Shown: positions 45,971 through 57,766, counted from the stretch's first letter. The stretch: DNA of 64,000 nt from Luteimonas kalidii (GCF_029887935.1 NZ_JARXRO010000015.1:124001-188000), one strand, 5' to 3'. The notes: generated from the letters alone by a model not told the origin. Numbers and translations: made by a program.

Positions 45971-46885
45971 ATGAGTCCCACGGCCGTCCCCGCGGCGCGC
46001 GATCGCCTGCGCATCGCGATCCAGAAATCCGGTCGCCTGAGCGATCCGGCGCGCGCGCTGCTGGCCTCGTGCGGCCTGTCCTGGCGCGAAAGCCGCGACA
46101 AGCTGTTCTGCTACGGCGAGACCCTGCCGGTCGACCTGCTGCTGGTGCGCGACGACGACATCCCGGGCCTGCTCGCCGATGGTGTCTGCGACTACGGCAT
46201 CGTCGGCCGCAACGTGCTCGAGGAGCATGCGGCCCTGCGCGAGGGCGAGGGCAGGCCGCAGGTGTCGAAGGAGGTGCGCCCGCTCGGTTTCGGCGGCTGC
46301 CGGCTCGACATCGCCGTGCCCGAGGCCTGGGACTGGGAAGGCCCGCAGCAGCTGCAGGGCCGGCGTATCGCCACCAGCTACCCGGGCCTACTCGCGCGGT
46401 GGCTGGCGCAGGAGCAGGTGGACGCCAGTGTGGTCATGCTGTCGGGTTCGGTCGAGATCGCGCCGCGCCTGGGGCAGGCGGACGTCGTGTGCGACCTGGT
46501 CTCGAGCGGCGGCACGCTGCTGGCCAACCAGCTCAAGCCGGTGGCGACGATCATGCGCAGCGAAGCGGTGCTCGCCGGGCCGGTGCAGCCGTTCGCCGAC
46601 ATCCGCGGCGAACTGGCGCAGATGCTGCTGCGGCGGCTGGACGGCGTACTGCGCCTGAAGGACAGCCGCCTGCTGCTGTTCCAGGCGCGTCGCGACGAGG
46701 TGGCGGGCCTGCTGGACATGCTGCCCGATGCCGAGGCGCCCACGGTGCTCCAGGTGGACGGCGCCGACACCCTGGCGCTGCAGGCGCTGTGCCACGGCGC
46801 GATGACCTGGCAGCGGCTGGAGGACCTCAAGCGCGCCGGTGCGCGCGGACTGATGGTGCTGCCGGTCGAGAGGATGCTGGCATGA
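45971..46885 (+). CDS. hisG: ATP phosphoribosyltransferase
   Basis: First step of histidine synthesis (ATP plus PRPP). 304 aa, the long HisG form with a C-terminal ACT/PII-like regulatory domain (about 225-304, [19 protein letters not shown]), so feedback inhibition by histidine is expected. PRPP-binding region [33 protein letters not shown] precedes the ATG. Confidence 0.97.
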   Translation: MSPTAVPAARDRLRIAIQKSGRLSDPARALLASCGLSWRESRDKLFCYGETLPVDLLLVRDDDIPGLLADGVCDYGIVGRNVLEEHAALREGEGRPQVSKEVRPLGFGGCRLDIAVPEAWDWEGPQQLQGRRIATSYPGLLARWLAQEQVDASVVMLSGSVEIAPRLGQADVVCDLVSSGGTLLANQLKPVATIMRSEAVLAGPVQPFADIRGELAQMLLRRLDGVLRLKDSRLLLFQARRDEVAGLLDMLPDAEAPTVLQVDGADTLALQALCHGAMTWQRLEDLKRAGARGLMVLPVERMLA

Positions 46886-48216
46886 GCGCGCCCGTTGCGC
46901 AGCGGCTGGACTGGCCCACGCTCGACGCCGGCGCGCGCTCGGCGGCGCTGCAGAGACCGGTGCAGGCGGTCGCGGCGCAGGTGCGCGACACCGTGGCCGC
47001 ACTGATCGAGGAGGTCCGCACCGGCGGCGACCCCGCATTGCGCGCGATCAGCGAACGTCTGGATGGCGTCGCGCCGGATGCGTTCGAGATCGGCGAGTCC
47101 GCGTTCGACGCTGCCGAAGCGACACTGCCGGCCGCGCTGAAGTCCGCAATTCTCGAGGCGGCCGAGCGCATCGAGCGCTTCCACCGCGCCGGGATGGTGC
47201 AGGGTTACACGGTCGAGACCGCGCCGGGGGTGGTGTGCGAGCGCGTCGTGCGTGCGATCGATCGCGTCGGCCTGTACGTCCCGGCCGGGAGCGCGCCGCT
47301 GCCGTCGACCGCACTGATGCTGGGCGTCCCGGCACGCCTGGCAGGTTGCCGCGAAACCATCCTGTGCACGCCGCCCCGGCGCGACGGCAGTGCGGACCCG
47401 GCCGTCCTGTTCGCCGCCCGCGCGACGGGCGTGCAGCGGGTGTTCGTCCTGGGTGGCGCGCAGGCGATCGCGGCGATGGCCTTCGGCGCCGGCGGCGTGC
47501 CGCGCTGCGCCAAACTCTTCGGACCCGGCAACCGCTACGTCACCGAGGCCAAGCAGCAGATTGCGCAGGCGGGCATCGCCGCGATCGACATGCCCGCCGG
47601 TCCGTCCGAGGTGCTGGTGATCGCCGACGATGGCGCCGATGCCGACTTCGTCGCCGCCGACCTGCTGTCGCAGGCCGAGCACGGCCCCGATTCGCAGGTG
47701 CTGCTGCTCAGCGACAGCGCGGACCTGCTGGACCGGGTGGAGCGCGCGCTCCAGGCCCAGTTGGCCGTCCTGCCGCGCGCCGACATCGCCCGCCAGGCGC
47801 TGTCGCGTTCGCGGCTGGTGCGGGTGGACACGCTCGCCGGGGCATTCGAAATCAGCAATGCCTATGCGCCCGAACACCTGATCCTGGCGCTGCGCGACCC
47901 GCGCGCCTGGCTGGACCGCGTGGTCGCCGCCGGTTCGGTGTTCCTCGGCGATTTCACGCCCGAGGCTTTGGGCGATTACTGCAGCGGCACCAACCACGTG
48001 CTGCCGACCAATGGCGCCGCGCGCGCGTACAGCGGCGTATCGGTGGCCAGCTTCCAGAACTTCGTGACCGTGCAGTCGGCCAGCCCTGCGGGCATCGCCG
48101 CCATCGGCGCCTGCGCCGTGACCCTGGCCGAGGCCGAGGGCCTCGAAGCACACGCCAACGCGGTACGCCTGCGACTGCAGCGCGGTAGCGCGCCCGGATC
48201 GCGGGAGGCCGCATGA
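46882..48216 (+). CDS. hisD: Histidinol dehydrogenase
   Basis: Oxidises histidinol to histidine in two NAD-dependent steps. 444 aa. [61 protein letters not shown] and the catalytic Glu-His region YAPEHLIL; zinc ligand in [13 protein letters not shown]. Overlaps hisG and hisC as ATGA. Confidence 0.97.
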   Translation: MSAPVAQRLDWPTLDAGARSAALQRPVQAVAAQVRDTVAALIEEVRTGGDPALRAISERLDGVAPDAFEIGESAFDAAEATLPAALKSAILEAAERIERFHRAGMVQGYTVETAPGVVCERVVRAIDRVGLYVPAGSAPLPSTALMLGVPARLAGCRETILCTPPRRDGSADPAVLFAARATGVQRVFVLGGAQAIAAMAFGAGGVPRCAKLFGPGNRYVTEAKQQIAQAGIAAIDMPAGPSEVLVIADDGADADFVAADLLSQAEHGPDSQVLLLSDSADLLDRVERALQAQLAVLPRADIARQALSRSRLVRVDTLAGAFEISNAYAPEHLILALRDPRAWLDRVVAAGSVFLGDFTPEALGDYCSGTNHVLPTNGAARAYSGVSVASFQNFVTVQSASPAGIAAIGACAVTLAEAEGLEAHANAVRLRLQRGSAPGSREAA

Positions 48217-49325
48217 GCCGGATCCTCGACCTGCTGCGCGAGGACCTGCGCGACTTTTCCGGCTACAGCTCCGCGCGCAGCGAATCGCTGGACGGAGAGG
48301 TCTGGCTCAACGCCAACGAATCGGCGTGGGCGAACGTGGCCGATGCCGACGGCGCGTGTCGCCGTTACCCCGATCCGCAGCCCGCGGCGCTGCGTGACGC
48401 ATTGGCGGCGCTCTACAGCGTGGCGCCGGAGCGGCTGCTGGTCGGCCGCGGCAGCGACGAGGCGATCGACCTGCTGGTCCGCGCCACGTGTATCCCCGGC
48501 CGCGACGCGGTGCTGGTCACGCCGCCGGTGTTCGGCATGTACGCGGTGAGCGCCAGGCTGCAGGGTGCGCCGCTGGTCGAGGTGCCGCTGCACGACGATC
48601 CGCAGGCCGGGCTGGTGCCCGACATCGCCGCCATCGGCGAAGTCGCTGTCGCGCGCGGAGCGAAGCTGGTGTTCCTGTGCTCGCCGTCAAATCCAGGCGG
48701 TGCCGCGGTTCCGCTGGCCGAAATCGACGCCCTGTCGCGCCTGCTTGATGGACGCGCGCTGGTGGTGGTGGACGAGGCCTACGGCGAGTTCGCCGACGGG
48801 CCCTCGGCCACCATGCTGCTCGACGCACTGCCCAACCTGGTCGTGCTGCGCACGCTGTCGAAGGCGCACGCGCTGGCCGCGGCGCGGATCGGCGTGGCAA
48901 TCGGCGATCCGGCGTTGATCGCGGCGCTGCGCCGCTGCCAGGCGCCGTACCCGGTCCCCGCACCCTGCGCCGCGCTGGCGCTGGCCGGCCTGGGCACTGC
49001 GGCGCGCGCGCAGACCTGTGCGCGTGTGGGCGCGGTACGCAGCGAACGCGAGCGGCTCGCGGGTGCGATGCAGGCACTGCCCGGCGTGCGGCGGGTGTAT
49101 CCGTCGGAGGCGAACTTCCTGCTGGTCCGCTTCGAAGACGCCGGCGCAGCGTTCGAGACGCTGCTGGCGGCGGGCATCGTGGTCCGCGACCAGCGGTCCG
49201 CGTACGGCCTCGGCGACGCTCTGCGCATCACCATCGGCACCCCGGAACAGAACGCGCGCGTGCTGGATGTGCTGTCGACGCGTGTGCGGCCGGCCGAAAT
49301 GGCGCGTGCGCGGGGAGTGGCGTGA
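48213..49325 (+). CDS. hisC: Histidinol-phosphate aminotransferase
   Basis: PLP-dependent transaminase, 370 aa. NANESAW at the N-terminus, [35 protein letters not shown], and the PLP Lys in [14 protein letters not shown]. The Phe often seen in SKAF-type sequences is His here. Confidence 0.96.
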   Translation: MSRILDLLREDLRDFSGYSSARSESLDGEVWLNANESAWANVADADGACRRYPDPQPAALRDALAALYSVAPERLLVGRGSDEAIDLLVRATCIPGRDAVLVTPPVFGMYAVSARLQGAPLVEVPLHDDPQAGLVPDIAAIGEVAVARGAKLVFLCSPSNPGGAAVPLAEIDALSRLLDGRALVVVDEAYGEFADGPSATMLLDALPNLVVLRTLSKAHALAAARIGVAIGDPALIAALRRCQAPYPVPAPCAALALAGLGTAARAQTCARVGAVRSERERLAGAMQALPGVRRVYPSEANFLLVRFEDAGAAFETLLAAGIVVRDQRSAYGLGDALRITIGTPEQNARVLDVLSTRVRPAEMARARGVA

Positions 49326-50401
49326 TGGGCACGAGGATCCTGTTCGTCGACCGCGACGGCACCCTGATCGAGGAGCCGGCCGATTTCCAGATCGACGCCT
49401 ACGAAAAGGTGCGCTTCGTGCGCGGCGTGATCCCGGCCATGCTGAAGCTGCGCGACGCCGGCTTCGCGTTCGTGATCGTGACCAACCAGGACGGGCTCGG
49501 CAGCGAGGCGTATCCGCGCGCGAGCTTCGACGGGCCGAACGACCTGATGCTGCAGATATTCGAAAGCCAGGGCATCGTGTTCCGCGAGGTGCTGGTCGAC
49601 GGCAGCTGGCCTGCCGACAACGCGCCCACGCGCAAGCCGGGGCTGGGCCTGGTGCAGCACTACCTGCGCGACCGGGGCATCGACCTCGACCGCTCGGCCA
49701 TGGTCGGCGACCGCGAGACCGACCTGCAGTTCGCGCGCAACCTCGGGATCCGCGGCTTCCAGCTGCGTACCGAACAGTTCGGCGGCGACTGGGACTGGGC
49801 TGGCATCGCGCACGAGCTGGCCGATGCGCCGCGCCGCGCGCGCGTGCAGCGCGACACGAAGGAAACCCGGATCACGGTCGAACTCGACCTCGACCGCAGC
49901 GCCGATGCCGAGGTGTCGACCGGCCTGCCGTTCTTCGACCACATGCTCGACCAGATCGGCAAGCACGGCGGCATTGCGCTGCGCGTGCGCGCCGAGGGCG
50001 ACCTTCACATCGACGAGCACCACACCATCGAGGACACCGGCATCGCCCTGGGCCAGGCCCTGCGCGAGGCGCTGGGCGACAAGCGCGGGATCGCGCGCTA
50101 CGGTTTCACCCTGCCGATGGACGAAACCCTGGCCAGCGCGGCGCTCGATCTCGGCGGCCGTCCGTACCTGGTATTCGACGGCACGTTCCGGCGCGAGCGC
50201 GTGGGCGACCTGCCGACCGAACTGGTGGAACACTTCTTCCGCTCGGTGTGCGACGCGGCCGCGCTCAACCTCAACCTCAAGGTCGCGGGCGAGAACGACC
50301 ACCACAAGGTGGAAGCCTGCTTCAAGGCCTTCGCCCGCGCCCTGCGCATGGCCGTGCGCCGCGAAGGCGCGGACCTGCCCAGCACCAAGGGCGTGCTGTG
50401 A
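49325..50401 (+). CDS. hisB: Bifunctional histidinol-phosphatase / imidazoleglycerol-phosphate dehydratase
   Basis: A 358-aa fusion. The N-terminal HAD phosphatase (about 1-165) has [20 protein letters not shown] and [10 protein letters not shown]. The C-terminal dehydratase (about 170-358) has the metal motifs [16 protein letters not shown] and [12 protein letters not shown]. Start ATG 49325 overlaps the hisC stop by one base (TGATG); the GTG at 49322 would add one residue. Confidence 0.97.
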   Translation: MGTRILFVDRDGTLIEEPADFQIDAYEKVRFVRGVIPAMLKLRDAGFAFVIVTNQDGLGSEAYPRASFDGPNDLMLQIFESQGIVFREVLVDGSWPADNAPTRKPGLGLVQHYLRDRGIDLDRSAMVGDRETDLQFARNLGIRGFQLRTEQFGGDWDWAGIAHELADAPRRARVQRDTKETRITVELDLDRSADAEVSTGLPFFDHMLDQIGKHGGIALRVRAEGDLHIDEHHTIEDTGIALGQALREALGDKRGIARYGFTLPMDETLASAALDLGGRPYLVFDGTFRRERVGDLPTELVEHFFRSVCDAAALNLNLKVAGENDHHKVEACFKAFARALRMAVRREGADLPSTKGVL

Positions 50402-51000
50402 TGCGGGTGGTGCTGGTCGACGCCGGCGGCGCGAACATCGGCTCGGTGCGCTACGCGCTGCAGCGGCTGGGCGTGGACGCGCAGCTGGCCTCGGACGCGG
50501 AGGAGATCCGTGGCGCGGATCGCGTGATCCTGCCGGGCGTGAGCACCGCGGCCACGGTGATGCGGCGGCTGCGTGAACTCGACCTGGTCGACACCCTGCG
50601 GGCGCTGCGCCAGCCGCTGCTGGGCGTGTGCGTCGGCGCGCAGCTGCTGTTCGAGCATTCGGAAGAGGACGACACGCCGTGCCTCGGCCTGCTGCCCGGC
50701 ATCGTGCGTCGCCTGCCGGCCGGGGAGGGCATCCGCGTGCCGCACATGGGCTGGAACCGCCTGCAGCGACGCGTCGACGATCCGCTGCTGGCCGACATCG
50801 CCGAGGGTGCGCATGCGTACTTCGTGCACAGTTTCGCCGCGCCGGTGACGCCCGACTGCATCGCGGCCAGCGAACACGGGGCCGCCTTCGCCGCGGTGGT
50901 CAGGCGTGGCCACGTGATGGGCGCCCAGTTCCACCCGGAGCGGTCCGCTGCCGCGGGCGCGCGCCTGCTGCACAACTTCCTGTCGCTGGAGCCCGCATGA
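50401..51000 (+). CDS. hisH: Imidazole glycerol phosphate synthase, glutaminase subunit
   Basis: Glutamine amidotransferase partner of HisF, 199 aa. The nucleophile is Cys in [17 protein letters not shown], and the His-Glu pair lies in [15 protein letters not shown] replaces the commoner GICLGMQ. The ATG overlaps the hisB stop by one base (TGATG). Confidence 0.96.
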   Translation: MRVVLVDAGGANIGSVRYALQRLGVDAQLASDAEEIRGADRVILPGVSTAATVMRRLRELDLVDTLRALRQPLLGVCVGAQLLFEHSEEDDTPCLGLLPGIVRRLPAGEGIRVPHMGWNRLQRRVDDPLLADIAEGAHAYFVHSFAAPVTPDCIAASEHGAAFAAVVRRGHVMGAQFHPERSAAAGARLLHNFLSLEPA

Positions 51001-51755
51001 CCCGACCCTTCACCCTGTATCCGGCGATCGACGTCCGCAACGGCCGCGTGGTCCGGCTGGCCCAGGGCGACTATGCGCAGGAGACGCGCTACGGCGACGA
51101 TCCGCTGGCGCTCGCGCGCGACTATGCCGCGCAGGGCGCGCAGTGGCTGCACCTGGTCGACCTGGACGCGGCGCGCGCCGGCGGCTACACCCTGCTGCCA
51201 CTGGTGGCCGATATCGTCCGCGACACCGGCCTGCAGGTACAGACCGGCGGCGGCGTGCGCGCGCGCGACGACGTGCAGCGCATCCTCGATGCGGGCGCTT
51301 CGCGCGTGGTGGTGGGCTCGCTGGCGGTGCGCGAGGCCGACAGCGTGTGCGACTGGCTCGGGGCACTCGGCAGCGATCGCCTGACCATCGCCCTCGACAC
51401 CCGGCAGGATCGCGAGGGCACCTGGCGCCTGCCGGTCCACGGCTGGACCGAGACCGCGGCGGGCACCCTGCAGGACATGGCGCGACGCTATGCCGACCAC
51501 GGCCTGCGCCACCTGCTGTGCACCGACATCACCCGCGACGGCATGATGACCGGACCGAATCTCGAACTGTACAGGCTGCTGGTGGACGCCGTGCCGGGGC
51601 TGGAACTGCAGGCCTCGGGCGGCGTGCGCGACCTGGACGACGTGCTCGCGGCGCGCGACACCGGATGCACCGGCGTGGTGCTGGGCCGCTCGCTGCTCGA
51701 GGGGCGGCTCGAACTGCCGCAGGCGCTGGCGCGCGTGACGGCGGACGTGCGCTGA
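50997..51755 (+). CDS. hisA: ProFAR isomerase (phosphoribosylformimino-5-aminoimidazole carboxamide ribotide isomerase)
   Basis: TIM-barrel isomerase, 252 aa. [19 protein letters not shown] with the catalytic Asp, [39 protein letters not shown] with the second Asp, and [11 protein letters not shown]. Overlaps hisH as ATGA and hisF by one base. Confidence 0.97.
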   Translation: MTRPFTLYPAIDVRNGRVVRLAQGDYAQETRYGDDPLALARDYAAQGAQWLHLVDLDAARAGGYTLLPLVADIVRDTGLQVQTGGGVRARDDVQRILDAGASRVVVGSLAVREADSVCDWLGALGSDRLTIALDTRQDREGTWRLPVHGWTETAAGTLQDMARRYADHGLRHLLCTDITRDGMMTGPNLELYRLLVDAVPGLELQASGGVRDLDDVLAARDTGCTGVVLGRSLLEGRLELPQALARVTADVR

Positions 51756-52528
51756 TGCTGGCCCGGCGCCTCATTCCGTGCCTGGACGTGCGCGACGGAC
51801 GCGTGGTCAAGGGCGTGCGCTTCCGCGACCACGTCGACATGGGCGACATCGTCGAGCTCGCGTTGCGATACCGCGACGAGGGCGCCGACGAACTGGTCTT
51901 CTACGACATCAGCGCGACCCCGCAGCAGCGCTCGGTCGACCGCGGCTGGGTCGAGCGCGTCTCGGCGCGGCTGGACATCCCGTTCTGCGTGGCCGGCGGC
52001 ATACGCGATGTCGGGACCGCGCGCGCGGTGCTGCACGCGGGCGCCGACAAGATCTCGATCAACTCGCCCGCGCTCGAACGGCCGGCACTGATCGGCGAAC
52101 TGGCGGAGGCGTTCGGCGTGCAGTGCGTGGTGGTGGGCGTGGATTCGATCCGCGAGGCCGATGGCGAGTGGCGGGTGCGCACCCATACCGGCGATCCCGA
52201 GCGGATGCGCGCACCGTCGATCCGCACCCTCGACTGGGTGGTCGAGGCACAGCGCCTGGGCGCGGGCGAGATCGTGCTCAACTGCATGGACAGCGACGGC
52301 GTGCGCCGCGGCTACGACCTGGAGCAGCTGCGAGCCGTGCGTGCGCGTTGCGGAGTACCGCTGGTGGCGTCCGGCGGGGCAGGCGAGCCGGAACATTTCG
52401 AGTCGGTGTTCCGCGAGGCCGACGTGGACGGCGCGCTCGCGGCGAGTGTGTTCCACAGCGGCAGGATCCGGATCCCGGAACTCAAGCGGTTCCTGCATGC
52501 GCAGGGCGTGGAGGTGCGCGATGACTGA
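51755..52528 (+). CDS. hisF: Imidazole glycerol phosphate synthase, cyclase subunit
   Basis: TIM-barrel cyclase that uses ammonia from HisH, 257 aa. [18 protein letters not shown] with the catalytic Asp, [34 protein letters not shown] with the second Asp, and [11 protein letters not shown]. Confidence 0.97.
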   Translation: MLARRLIPCLDVRDGRVVKGVRFRDHVDMGDIVELALRYRDEGADELVFYDISATPQQRSVDRGWVERVSARLDIPFCVAGGIRDVGTARAVLHAGADKISINSPALERPALIGELAEAFGVQCVVVGVDSIREADGEWRVRTHTGDPERMRAPSIRTLDWVVEAQRLGAGEIVLNCMDSDGVRRGYDLEQLRAVRARCGVPLVASGGAGEPEHFESVFREADVDGALAASVFHSGRIRIPELKRFLHAQGVEVRDD

Positions 52529-53138
52529 GCGGACGACGGCTGCGGCGGCGCCCGACGGCATCGACTGGGACAAGGGCGGCGGCCTGCTGCCGGCGATCGT
52601 GCAGGATGCGCGCACGCTGCGGGTGCTGATGCTCGGCTACATGGATCGCGCCGCGCTCGAGGCCACGCTGTCCTCGCGCCAGGTGACCTTCTTCAGCCGC
52701 AGCAGGCAGCGGTTGTGGACCAAGGGCGAGTCCTCGGGCCACATGCTCGACCTGGTGTCGGTCGAGGCGGACTGCGACGGCGACACCCTGCTGGTGCTCG
52801 CGCACCCGCGCGGGCCCACCTGCCACCTGCAGCGCGAAAGCTGCTTCCCGACCGCGCCCGGATCGCTGCTGGCGGAACTGTCCGCGCTGGTGGAGCGCCG
52901 CGCCACGGAGCGTCCGGAAGGCAGCTACACCACGCGGCTGTTCGAGGGCGGCGTGCGCCGCATCGCGCAGAAGGTAGGAGAGGAAGGCGTGGAGACCGCG
53001 CTCGCCTCGATCGCCGAGGACGATCAGGCGCTGCTGGGCGAAGGGGCGGACCTGCTGTTCCACCTGCTGGTGCTGCTGCGCGCGCGGGGCCTCGGCCTGG
53101 CGGACCTGGAGGCGACGCTGGCGACCCGTCGCCGTTGA
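52521..53138 (+). CDS. hisI: Bifunctional phosphoribosyl-AMP cyclohydrolase / phosphoribosyl-ATP diphosphatase
   Basis: A 205-aa HisI-HisE fusion. The cyclohydrolase part (about 1-120) has [32 protein letters not shown] and metal ligands in [10 protein letters not shown] and [11 protein letters not shown]. The pyrophosphohydrolase part (about 125-205) has [28 protein letters not shown]. The start overlaps the hisF end by 8 bp. Last gene of the his operon. Confidence 0.97.
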   Translation: MTERTTAAAAPDGIDWDKGGGLLPAIVQDARTLRVLMLGYMDRAALEATLSSRQVTFFSRSRQRLWTKGESSGHMLDLVSVEADCDGDTLLVLAHPRGPTCHLQRESCFPTAPGSLLAELSALVERRATERPEGSYTTRLFEGGVRRIAQKVGEEGVETALASIAEDDQALLGEGADLLFHLLVLLRARGLGLADLEATLATRRR

Positions 53139-53188
53139 CCCTGGACCCACGGCGTGGCGGGCGTGCGCCGCGGGGCAGGACGCGCCGT

Positions 53189-55012
53189 CTATGCCGCCGT
53201 GATCGAGGTGCGCACGCAGTCGCGCCCGTTGGCCTTGGCCGCGTAGAGCGCCTTGTCGGCGGTGTCGAGCGCGTCGTCGATGTCGTCGGCCGCGTCGGGC
53301 GCGATGGTGTGCACGCCGATGCTCGCCGAGATCCGAAGGCAGGTGCCCTGCGATTCGCAGGCTTCGTCCACCAGCGAGCGCCGCAGTTCCTCCGCCACCG
53401 CGACCGCCGCCCGCAGGTCGTGGTTGGGCAGCACCACCACGAACTCCTCGCCGCCGAAGCGCGCCAGCAGCGCCTCGTGCGGACGCAGGGTGCGGCCGAT
53501 GCGGCGTGCGGCCCAGCGCAGGCAGTCGTCGCCGACCAGGTGGCCGTGGCGGTCGTTGATCGACTTGAAATGGTCCAGGTCGACCATCAGCAGCGACAGC
53601 GGCCTGCGCGCCTGGCGGCATTCGTCCAGCATGCGGTCGAAGCCTTCGTGGAAGAAGCTGCGGTTGTACAGGCCGGTGAGCGCGTCGCGGCGGCTCGAAT
53701 CCCGAAGCTTCTCGTGCGTTTCCTTGAGCTGCGACAGCGCCTGCTGCAGCTCCTGCGTGCGGGCGGCGACATTGCGCTCGAGCTGGCGGTTGGCCTCGTC
53801 GGTGATGCGCTGGTTCTCGTTGCGCAGCTGCGCGTAGCGGTAGCCGAGCGCGATCGAGAGCAGCAGCATCTCCAGCGCCGAGCCGATCTGCACGCCGTAT
53901 TCGGTGGCGAAGTTCTTCGGCAGGGCGCCGAAGGCGAGCAGGGTGAAGATCGCGGTGCCGAGCAGGAACATCGACCACGCCAGCAGCAGCAGGCGCGCGG
54001 GCGTGTAGCCGCGGCGCAGCACGTGGATGGTCACCAGCACGATCCACAGCACGCCCACCAGCACCGCGCGCGAGGCGATCGGCGTCGACAGCCGGTAGGG
54101 AAGCCAGATCGAGGCGACGCCGAACACCAGGAAGAAGCCGATCAGTGCGATCGTCCCCGCGTTCAGCCGCGGTGCCCGCTGCGGCAGCTCCAGGAAGGTG
54201 CGCGCGAACTGCAGCATGGCCACCAGCGCCAGGCAGATCGAGATCGGCACCATGTGGTCCGCCATCCACGGCGAGTCCGGCCACAGGTATTCGAAGCCCA
54301 GGCCGTTGAGCGTGAACAGCACCAGTCCGAACGCGGTGATGTGGCACAGGTACCAGAAGTAGCTGGCGTCGCGCAGCGACAGCCACAGCACCAGGTTGTA
54401 GAAGAACAGCGCCAGCAGGATGCCGTAGTACAGCCCGATCGCCAGCTGCGCATCGCGCGAGACTTCGGTGAACGCGGCCGGCGTGTACAGGTGCAGCGGC
54501 ACCTGCATCGAGCTCTCGCTCTCCACCCGCACCAAAAGCTGCACCGGGACATCCGGCGGCAGGTCCACCAGCACGTTGGGGTGGCGGTAGCGCACGCTGC
54601 GGACGCCGAACGGAACGTGGTCGCCGCCTACGTGGTGCACCACGCGACCGTCGGGGTAGCGCAGGAAAATCTCGAGCCGGTCGCTGAGCGGATACTCCTG
54701 CACCAGGAGCCAGCGCTGTTCGCCGCGGTCGCGGTTGACGATGGTGGCGTGGAACCAGAATGCGCCGCTCTGGAACCCGAAGGCGTCCTTGCCGCCGGGC
54801 AGGGGCGCGAACGCGCCGGCGTCGACGCGGCGCCAGGCGTCCTCGGGTCGGTCGGACCCGGTCGCATCGTGGCGGTAGACCAGATGGGGCGAGAGAGCGG
54901 CATCGCGGGCGCCGGCCGGCAGGTCCAGCGCTGGCCCGGCTGCTGCGGCCGGAAGGGCCGACGCCAGCGCCAGCAGCAGCCACCCCATCAGGAAGCGCCA
55001 CGTGCGCCTCAT
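53189..55012 (-). CDS. Membrane diguanylate cyclase with 7TMR-DISM sensor
   Basis: A 607-aa protein with a signal peptide, a periplasmic DISM-type beta domain (about 30-185), about seven membrane segments (about 190-400), a coiled-coil linker (LERNVAARTQELQQALSQLKETHEKL), and GGDEF (about 440-600). The active site RFGGEEFVVV is intact. No RxxD inhibitory site at the usual distance is visible. It converges on the his operon with a 50-bp gap and is divergent from the phosphoesterase gene. Confidence 0.93.
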   Translation of the reverse strand: MRRTWRFLMGWLLLALASALPAAAAGPALDLPAGARDAALSPHLVYRHDATGSDRPEDAWRRVDAGAFAPLPGGKDAFGFQSGAFWFHATIVNRDRGEQRWLLVQEYPLSDRLEIFLRYPDGRVVHHVGGDHVPFGVRSVRYRHPNVLVDLPPDVPVQLLVRVESESSMQVPLHLYTPAAFTEVSRDAQLAIGLYYGILLALFFYNLVLWLSLRDASYFWYLCHITAFGLVLFTLNGLGFEYLWPDSPWMADHMVPISICLALVAMLQFARTFLELPQRAPRLNAGTIALIGFFLVFGVASIWLPYRLSTPIASRAVLVGVLWIVLVTIHVLRRGYTPARLLLLAWSMFLLGTAIFTLLAFGALPKNFATEYGVQIGSALEMLLLSIALGYRYAQLRNENQRITDEANRQLERNVAARTQELQQALSQLKETHEKLRDSSRRDALTGLYNRSFFHEGFDRMLDECRQARRPLSLLMVDLDHFKSINDRHGHLVGDDCLRWAARRIGRTLRPHEALLARFGGEEFVVVLPNHDLRAAVAVAEELRRSLVDEACESQGTCLRISASIGVHTIAPDAADDIDDALDTADKALYAAKANGRDCVRTSITAA

Positions 55013-55132
55013 CGATCGTCCCGGTCCGTCGCGGATTCCATCTGCGTGTGTCCGTCCGTCATCCCAGTTCGGCCATCAGGGGTAACGCCAATGATGGCCA
55101 TAATGGGACATCTTCGACCCGACGGGGGACTC

Positions 55133-56686
55133 GTGCGCCATCGCATCCGGTTCGCGGCGCTGGTGGCGCTGCTGGCGTCGGCGCCCGCAGGTGCCTGTGT
55201 CCAGGGCGAGGTATTCGTGGACGCCAGCGGCGACGGCGTGCGCCAGGCCTCCGAGGCCGGCCTGGCCGATGTGCTCGTGTCGAACGGACGCGAGATCGTG
55301 TCCACGGATGCGGGCGGGCATTGGCGCGGACTGCCGTCCGGCACGTCGCCGGTGTTCGTGGTCAAGCCGGCGGGGTTCACGATCGCGCTTGCGGGCGACG
55401 GCCTGCCGGGCTTCTGGCGCGCGCCCGGCGCGGACGCATGCGACTTCGCGCTGCAGCCGCAGGCGGCTGCACGGGGGCCGCTGAAGGTCCTGGTGACGAG
55501 CGATCCGCAGGCCGGCACGCCGCGCGAGGCCGGCTTCTACGCTACGGTCGTGGATCGCGCGCTCAGGTCCCATCGCGACGCGGCACTGGGGCTCACGCTC
55601 GGCGATATCGCCAACGACGACCTGTCGCTGTATCCCCAGCTCAACCGCGCCACGACCTCCCTGGGCGTGCCGTGGCTGCACCTGCCCGGGAATCACGACC
55701 TCGATCCCGGCGCACGCGACGACGCTGCCTCGCTGGCCACCTATCGCCGCGTGTTCGGCCCGGACACGTTCGCGTGGGAAGAGCCGCATGCGAGTTTCGT
55801 CATGCTCGACAATGTCGTTGCGCAGCCCGGTGGTCGGCCGGCCTACGTCGGCGGCCTGCGCGAGGACCAGTTCGAATTCCTCGCCGGCCTGCTGCCGACG
55901 CTCGACCCCGCGCGCCTGCTGGTGGTGGCCGCGCACATTCCGTGGTTCGACACTGCGGCCGAGGGCCGCCCACCGAGCCTGCGCATCCGCGACCGCGAGC
56001 GCCTGTTCGCGCTGCTGCAGGCGTTTCCGAACGTGCTGCTGCTGAGCGGGCACCGGCACGCCCAGCGCCAGGTCGACCACGGGTCCGAGAGCGGCTGGCA
56101 CGGCACGTCGCCGCTGCGCGAGTTCAACGTCGGGGCGATGAGCGGGGCGTACTGGTCCGGGATCGACGACGCCGACGGCATCCCGGTCTCGACCATGGCC
56201 GACGGCACGCCGCGCGGCTTCGCCACCCTGCACGTCGCCCACGACGGCAGCCATCGCCTGGCCTGGCATCCGACCGCGCGACTGCCGGACGATCCGTCCC
56301 GCACCGATGCGATGGCGCTGCACGCACCACAGCTGCTGCGTCGCGGCGCCTATCCGGCCTGGGGCGTGTACGCGAACGTGTTCCTGGGCCATGACGGCAC
56401 GCGGGTGGAGTACCGCGTCGACGGCGGCGAGTGGCAGGCGATGGAGCGGGTGGAGCGTGCCGATCCGCGGCTGGCCGCGGAGAACGCGCGCGACGACGCG
56501 GCGCGGACGCTGCGTGGCTTCGATCGCTCGCCCGAAGCCGACGTGTCGCCGCACCTGTGGCGCGGGCCGCTGCCCACCCGGCTCGACGCCGGCCGCCATC
56601 GCATCGAGGTGCGCAGCATCGACGACGCGGGACGCGAGTCGCGGGCGACGACGCATTACCGGCTGGAGGACGCGGCGGTCCGCTGA
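55133..56686 (+). CDS. Exported calcineurin-like phosphoesterase
   Basis: About 517 aa from the GTG at 55133, which follows GGGGGA and directly begins a signal peptide ending in PAGA; ATG codons at 55091-55103 are alternatives. An N-terminal beta domain (about 25-100, GEVFVDASGDGVRQASEAGL type) precedes the metallophosphoesterase core: VTSDPQ, LGDI, PGNHDLD, AAHIPWFD, LSGHRHAQ. The first motif is D-x-Q rather than D-x-H, as in some families with a modified metal site. A C-terminal beta domain (about 390-517) fits the phosphoesterase C-terminal domain. The substrate is unknown. Confidence 0.88.
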   Translation: MRHRIRFAALVALLASAPAGACVQGEVFVDASGDGVRQASEAGLADVLVSNGREIVSTDAGGHWRGLPSGTSPVFVVKPAGFTIALAGDGLPGFWRAPGADACDFALQPQAAARGPLKVLVTSDPQAGTPREAGFYATVVDRALRSHRDAALGLTLGDIANDDLSLYPQLNRATTSLGVPWLHLPGNHDLDPGARDDAASLATYRRVFGPDTFAWEEPHASFVMLDNVVAQPGGRPAYVGGLREDQFEFLAGLLPTLDPARLLVVAAHIPWFDTAAEGRPPSLRIRDRERLFALLQAFPNVLLLSGHRHAQRQVDHGSESGWHGTSPLREFNVGAMSGAYWSGIDDADGIPVSTMADGTPRGFATLHVAHDGSHRLAWHPTARLPDDPSRTDAMALHAPQLLRRGAYPAWGVYANVFLGHDGTRVEYRVDGGEWQAMERVERADPRLAAENARDDAARTLRGFDRSPEADVSPHLWRGPLPTRLDAGRHRIEVRSIDDAGRESRATTHYRLEDAAVR

Positions 56687-56797
56687 CCGGCTTTGCACAA
56701 CTTGCTGGAACGCCGCTGCCGGGATATCGTGACCTGGTTCCGGATTTCGCATCCGGACGCGAGCGCCGCCATGCCGGCGGTTGCCACAGGGGACAAC

Positions 56798-57682
56798 ATG
56801 ACGAAGTGCTTCGCCGACGGGCTTCCCGCCGGGCAGTTGGACCGTGCGCCATTCCAGTTCAGGCACGCCCTGCTGGATCATCCCGCGCTCACCATCGAGG
56901 GCCTGGCGGAAGTCCTGCCGGAGCTGCCGCCGGAGCGGGTCAGGTATTCCAAGGGGCTGGCCGACCTGCGCATCAACTTCGACCACGCGCACGTCGAGCA
57001 CCGCAACGGCATGGGCCTGGCGGACACCATCGAGACGATCCGCGGCGGCAATTCCTACATCGCGGTGAGCGATCCCCAGACGCATCCCGCATTCCGTGGC
57101 CTGTACGGGGATCTGTGCCGCGAGATGACGGCGCTGCTGCGCGAGGGCGGGCAGTCGCAGGCGATCCACGAGCCGCGCATCTGGCTGTTCATCGCCTCGC
57201 CCAACGCGATCACCCCGTTCCACTTCGACCGCTACTCGAACGTGCTGATGCAGATCCGCGGCAGCAAGCAAGTGGCGGTGTTCCCGAACTTCCGGCCGGA
57301 CATCGTGCCGGTCGACGTCTGCGAGGCCTACATGGACCGGCAGCCGATCGACGCGCTCTGGCGCGACGAGCTCGACCAGCACGCGATCAAGTTCGATTTC
57401 CGCCCCGGCGACGCGCTGCACATCCCGTACACCAGCGGCCACTACGTGAAGAACGGGGCCGAGGATGTGTCCATCTCGCTGTCGTTCTTCTTCCAGACCG
57501 ACGAGACCCTGCGCTGGACCCGTGCGATGCAGTTCAACCACCGCATGCGCCGCTGGTCGAAGGCCGTGGGCCTCAGGCAGACGCCCGTGGGGCACTCGCA
57601 CTGGCTGGACGCGACCAAGTCGCACGCGCTGCCGTGCGCGGAGGCCGTGAGCCGCGTGGCGCGGAGGCTGCGTCGCGCGTAG
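56798..57682 (+). CDS. Cupin-like (JmjC-type) oxygenase family protein
   Basis: A 294-aa protein of the cupin_8/JmjC-like group. The iron-binding motif H-x-D is in TPFHFDRYSNVL, and the distal His is in PYTSGHYVKNG. RGSKQVAVFP and FRPGDALHIP mark the jelly roll. Relatives are 2-oxoglutarate-dependent hydroxylases; the target is unknown. The start at 56798 follows GGGGA; an in-frame ATG at 56693 would add a 35-residue stretch with no domain. Confidence 0.85.
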   Translation: MTKCFADGLPAGQLDRAPFQFRHALLDHPALTIEGLAEVLPELPPERVRYSKGLADLRINFDHAHVEHRNGMGLADTIETIRGGNSYIAVSDPQTHPAFRGLYGDLCREMTALLREGGQSQAIHEPRIWLFIASPNAITPFHFDRYSNVLMQIRGSKQVAVFPNFRPDIVPVDVCEAYMDRQPIDALWRDELDQHAIKFDFRPGDALHIPYTSGHYVKNGAEDVSISLSFFFQTDETLRWTRAMQFNHRMRRWSKAVGLRQTPVGHSHWLDATKSHALPCAEAVSRVARRLRRA

Positions 57683-57766
57683 CCGGCAGCGGGAGGAGGA
57701 GCTGCCGCACGCGCGAGCCCCTCGCGGGGATATACGGGCTTCGCCCGTGCTGGTATCGGCGCCGCC

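Noticed and set aside
57734..57748. Terminator between the cupin-like and C13 peptidase genes
   Set aside because: A 6-bp stem with a 3-nt loop and no T-run. Kept only as an observation.
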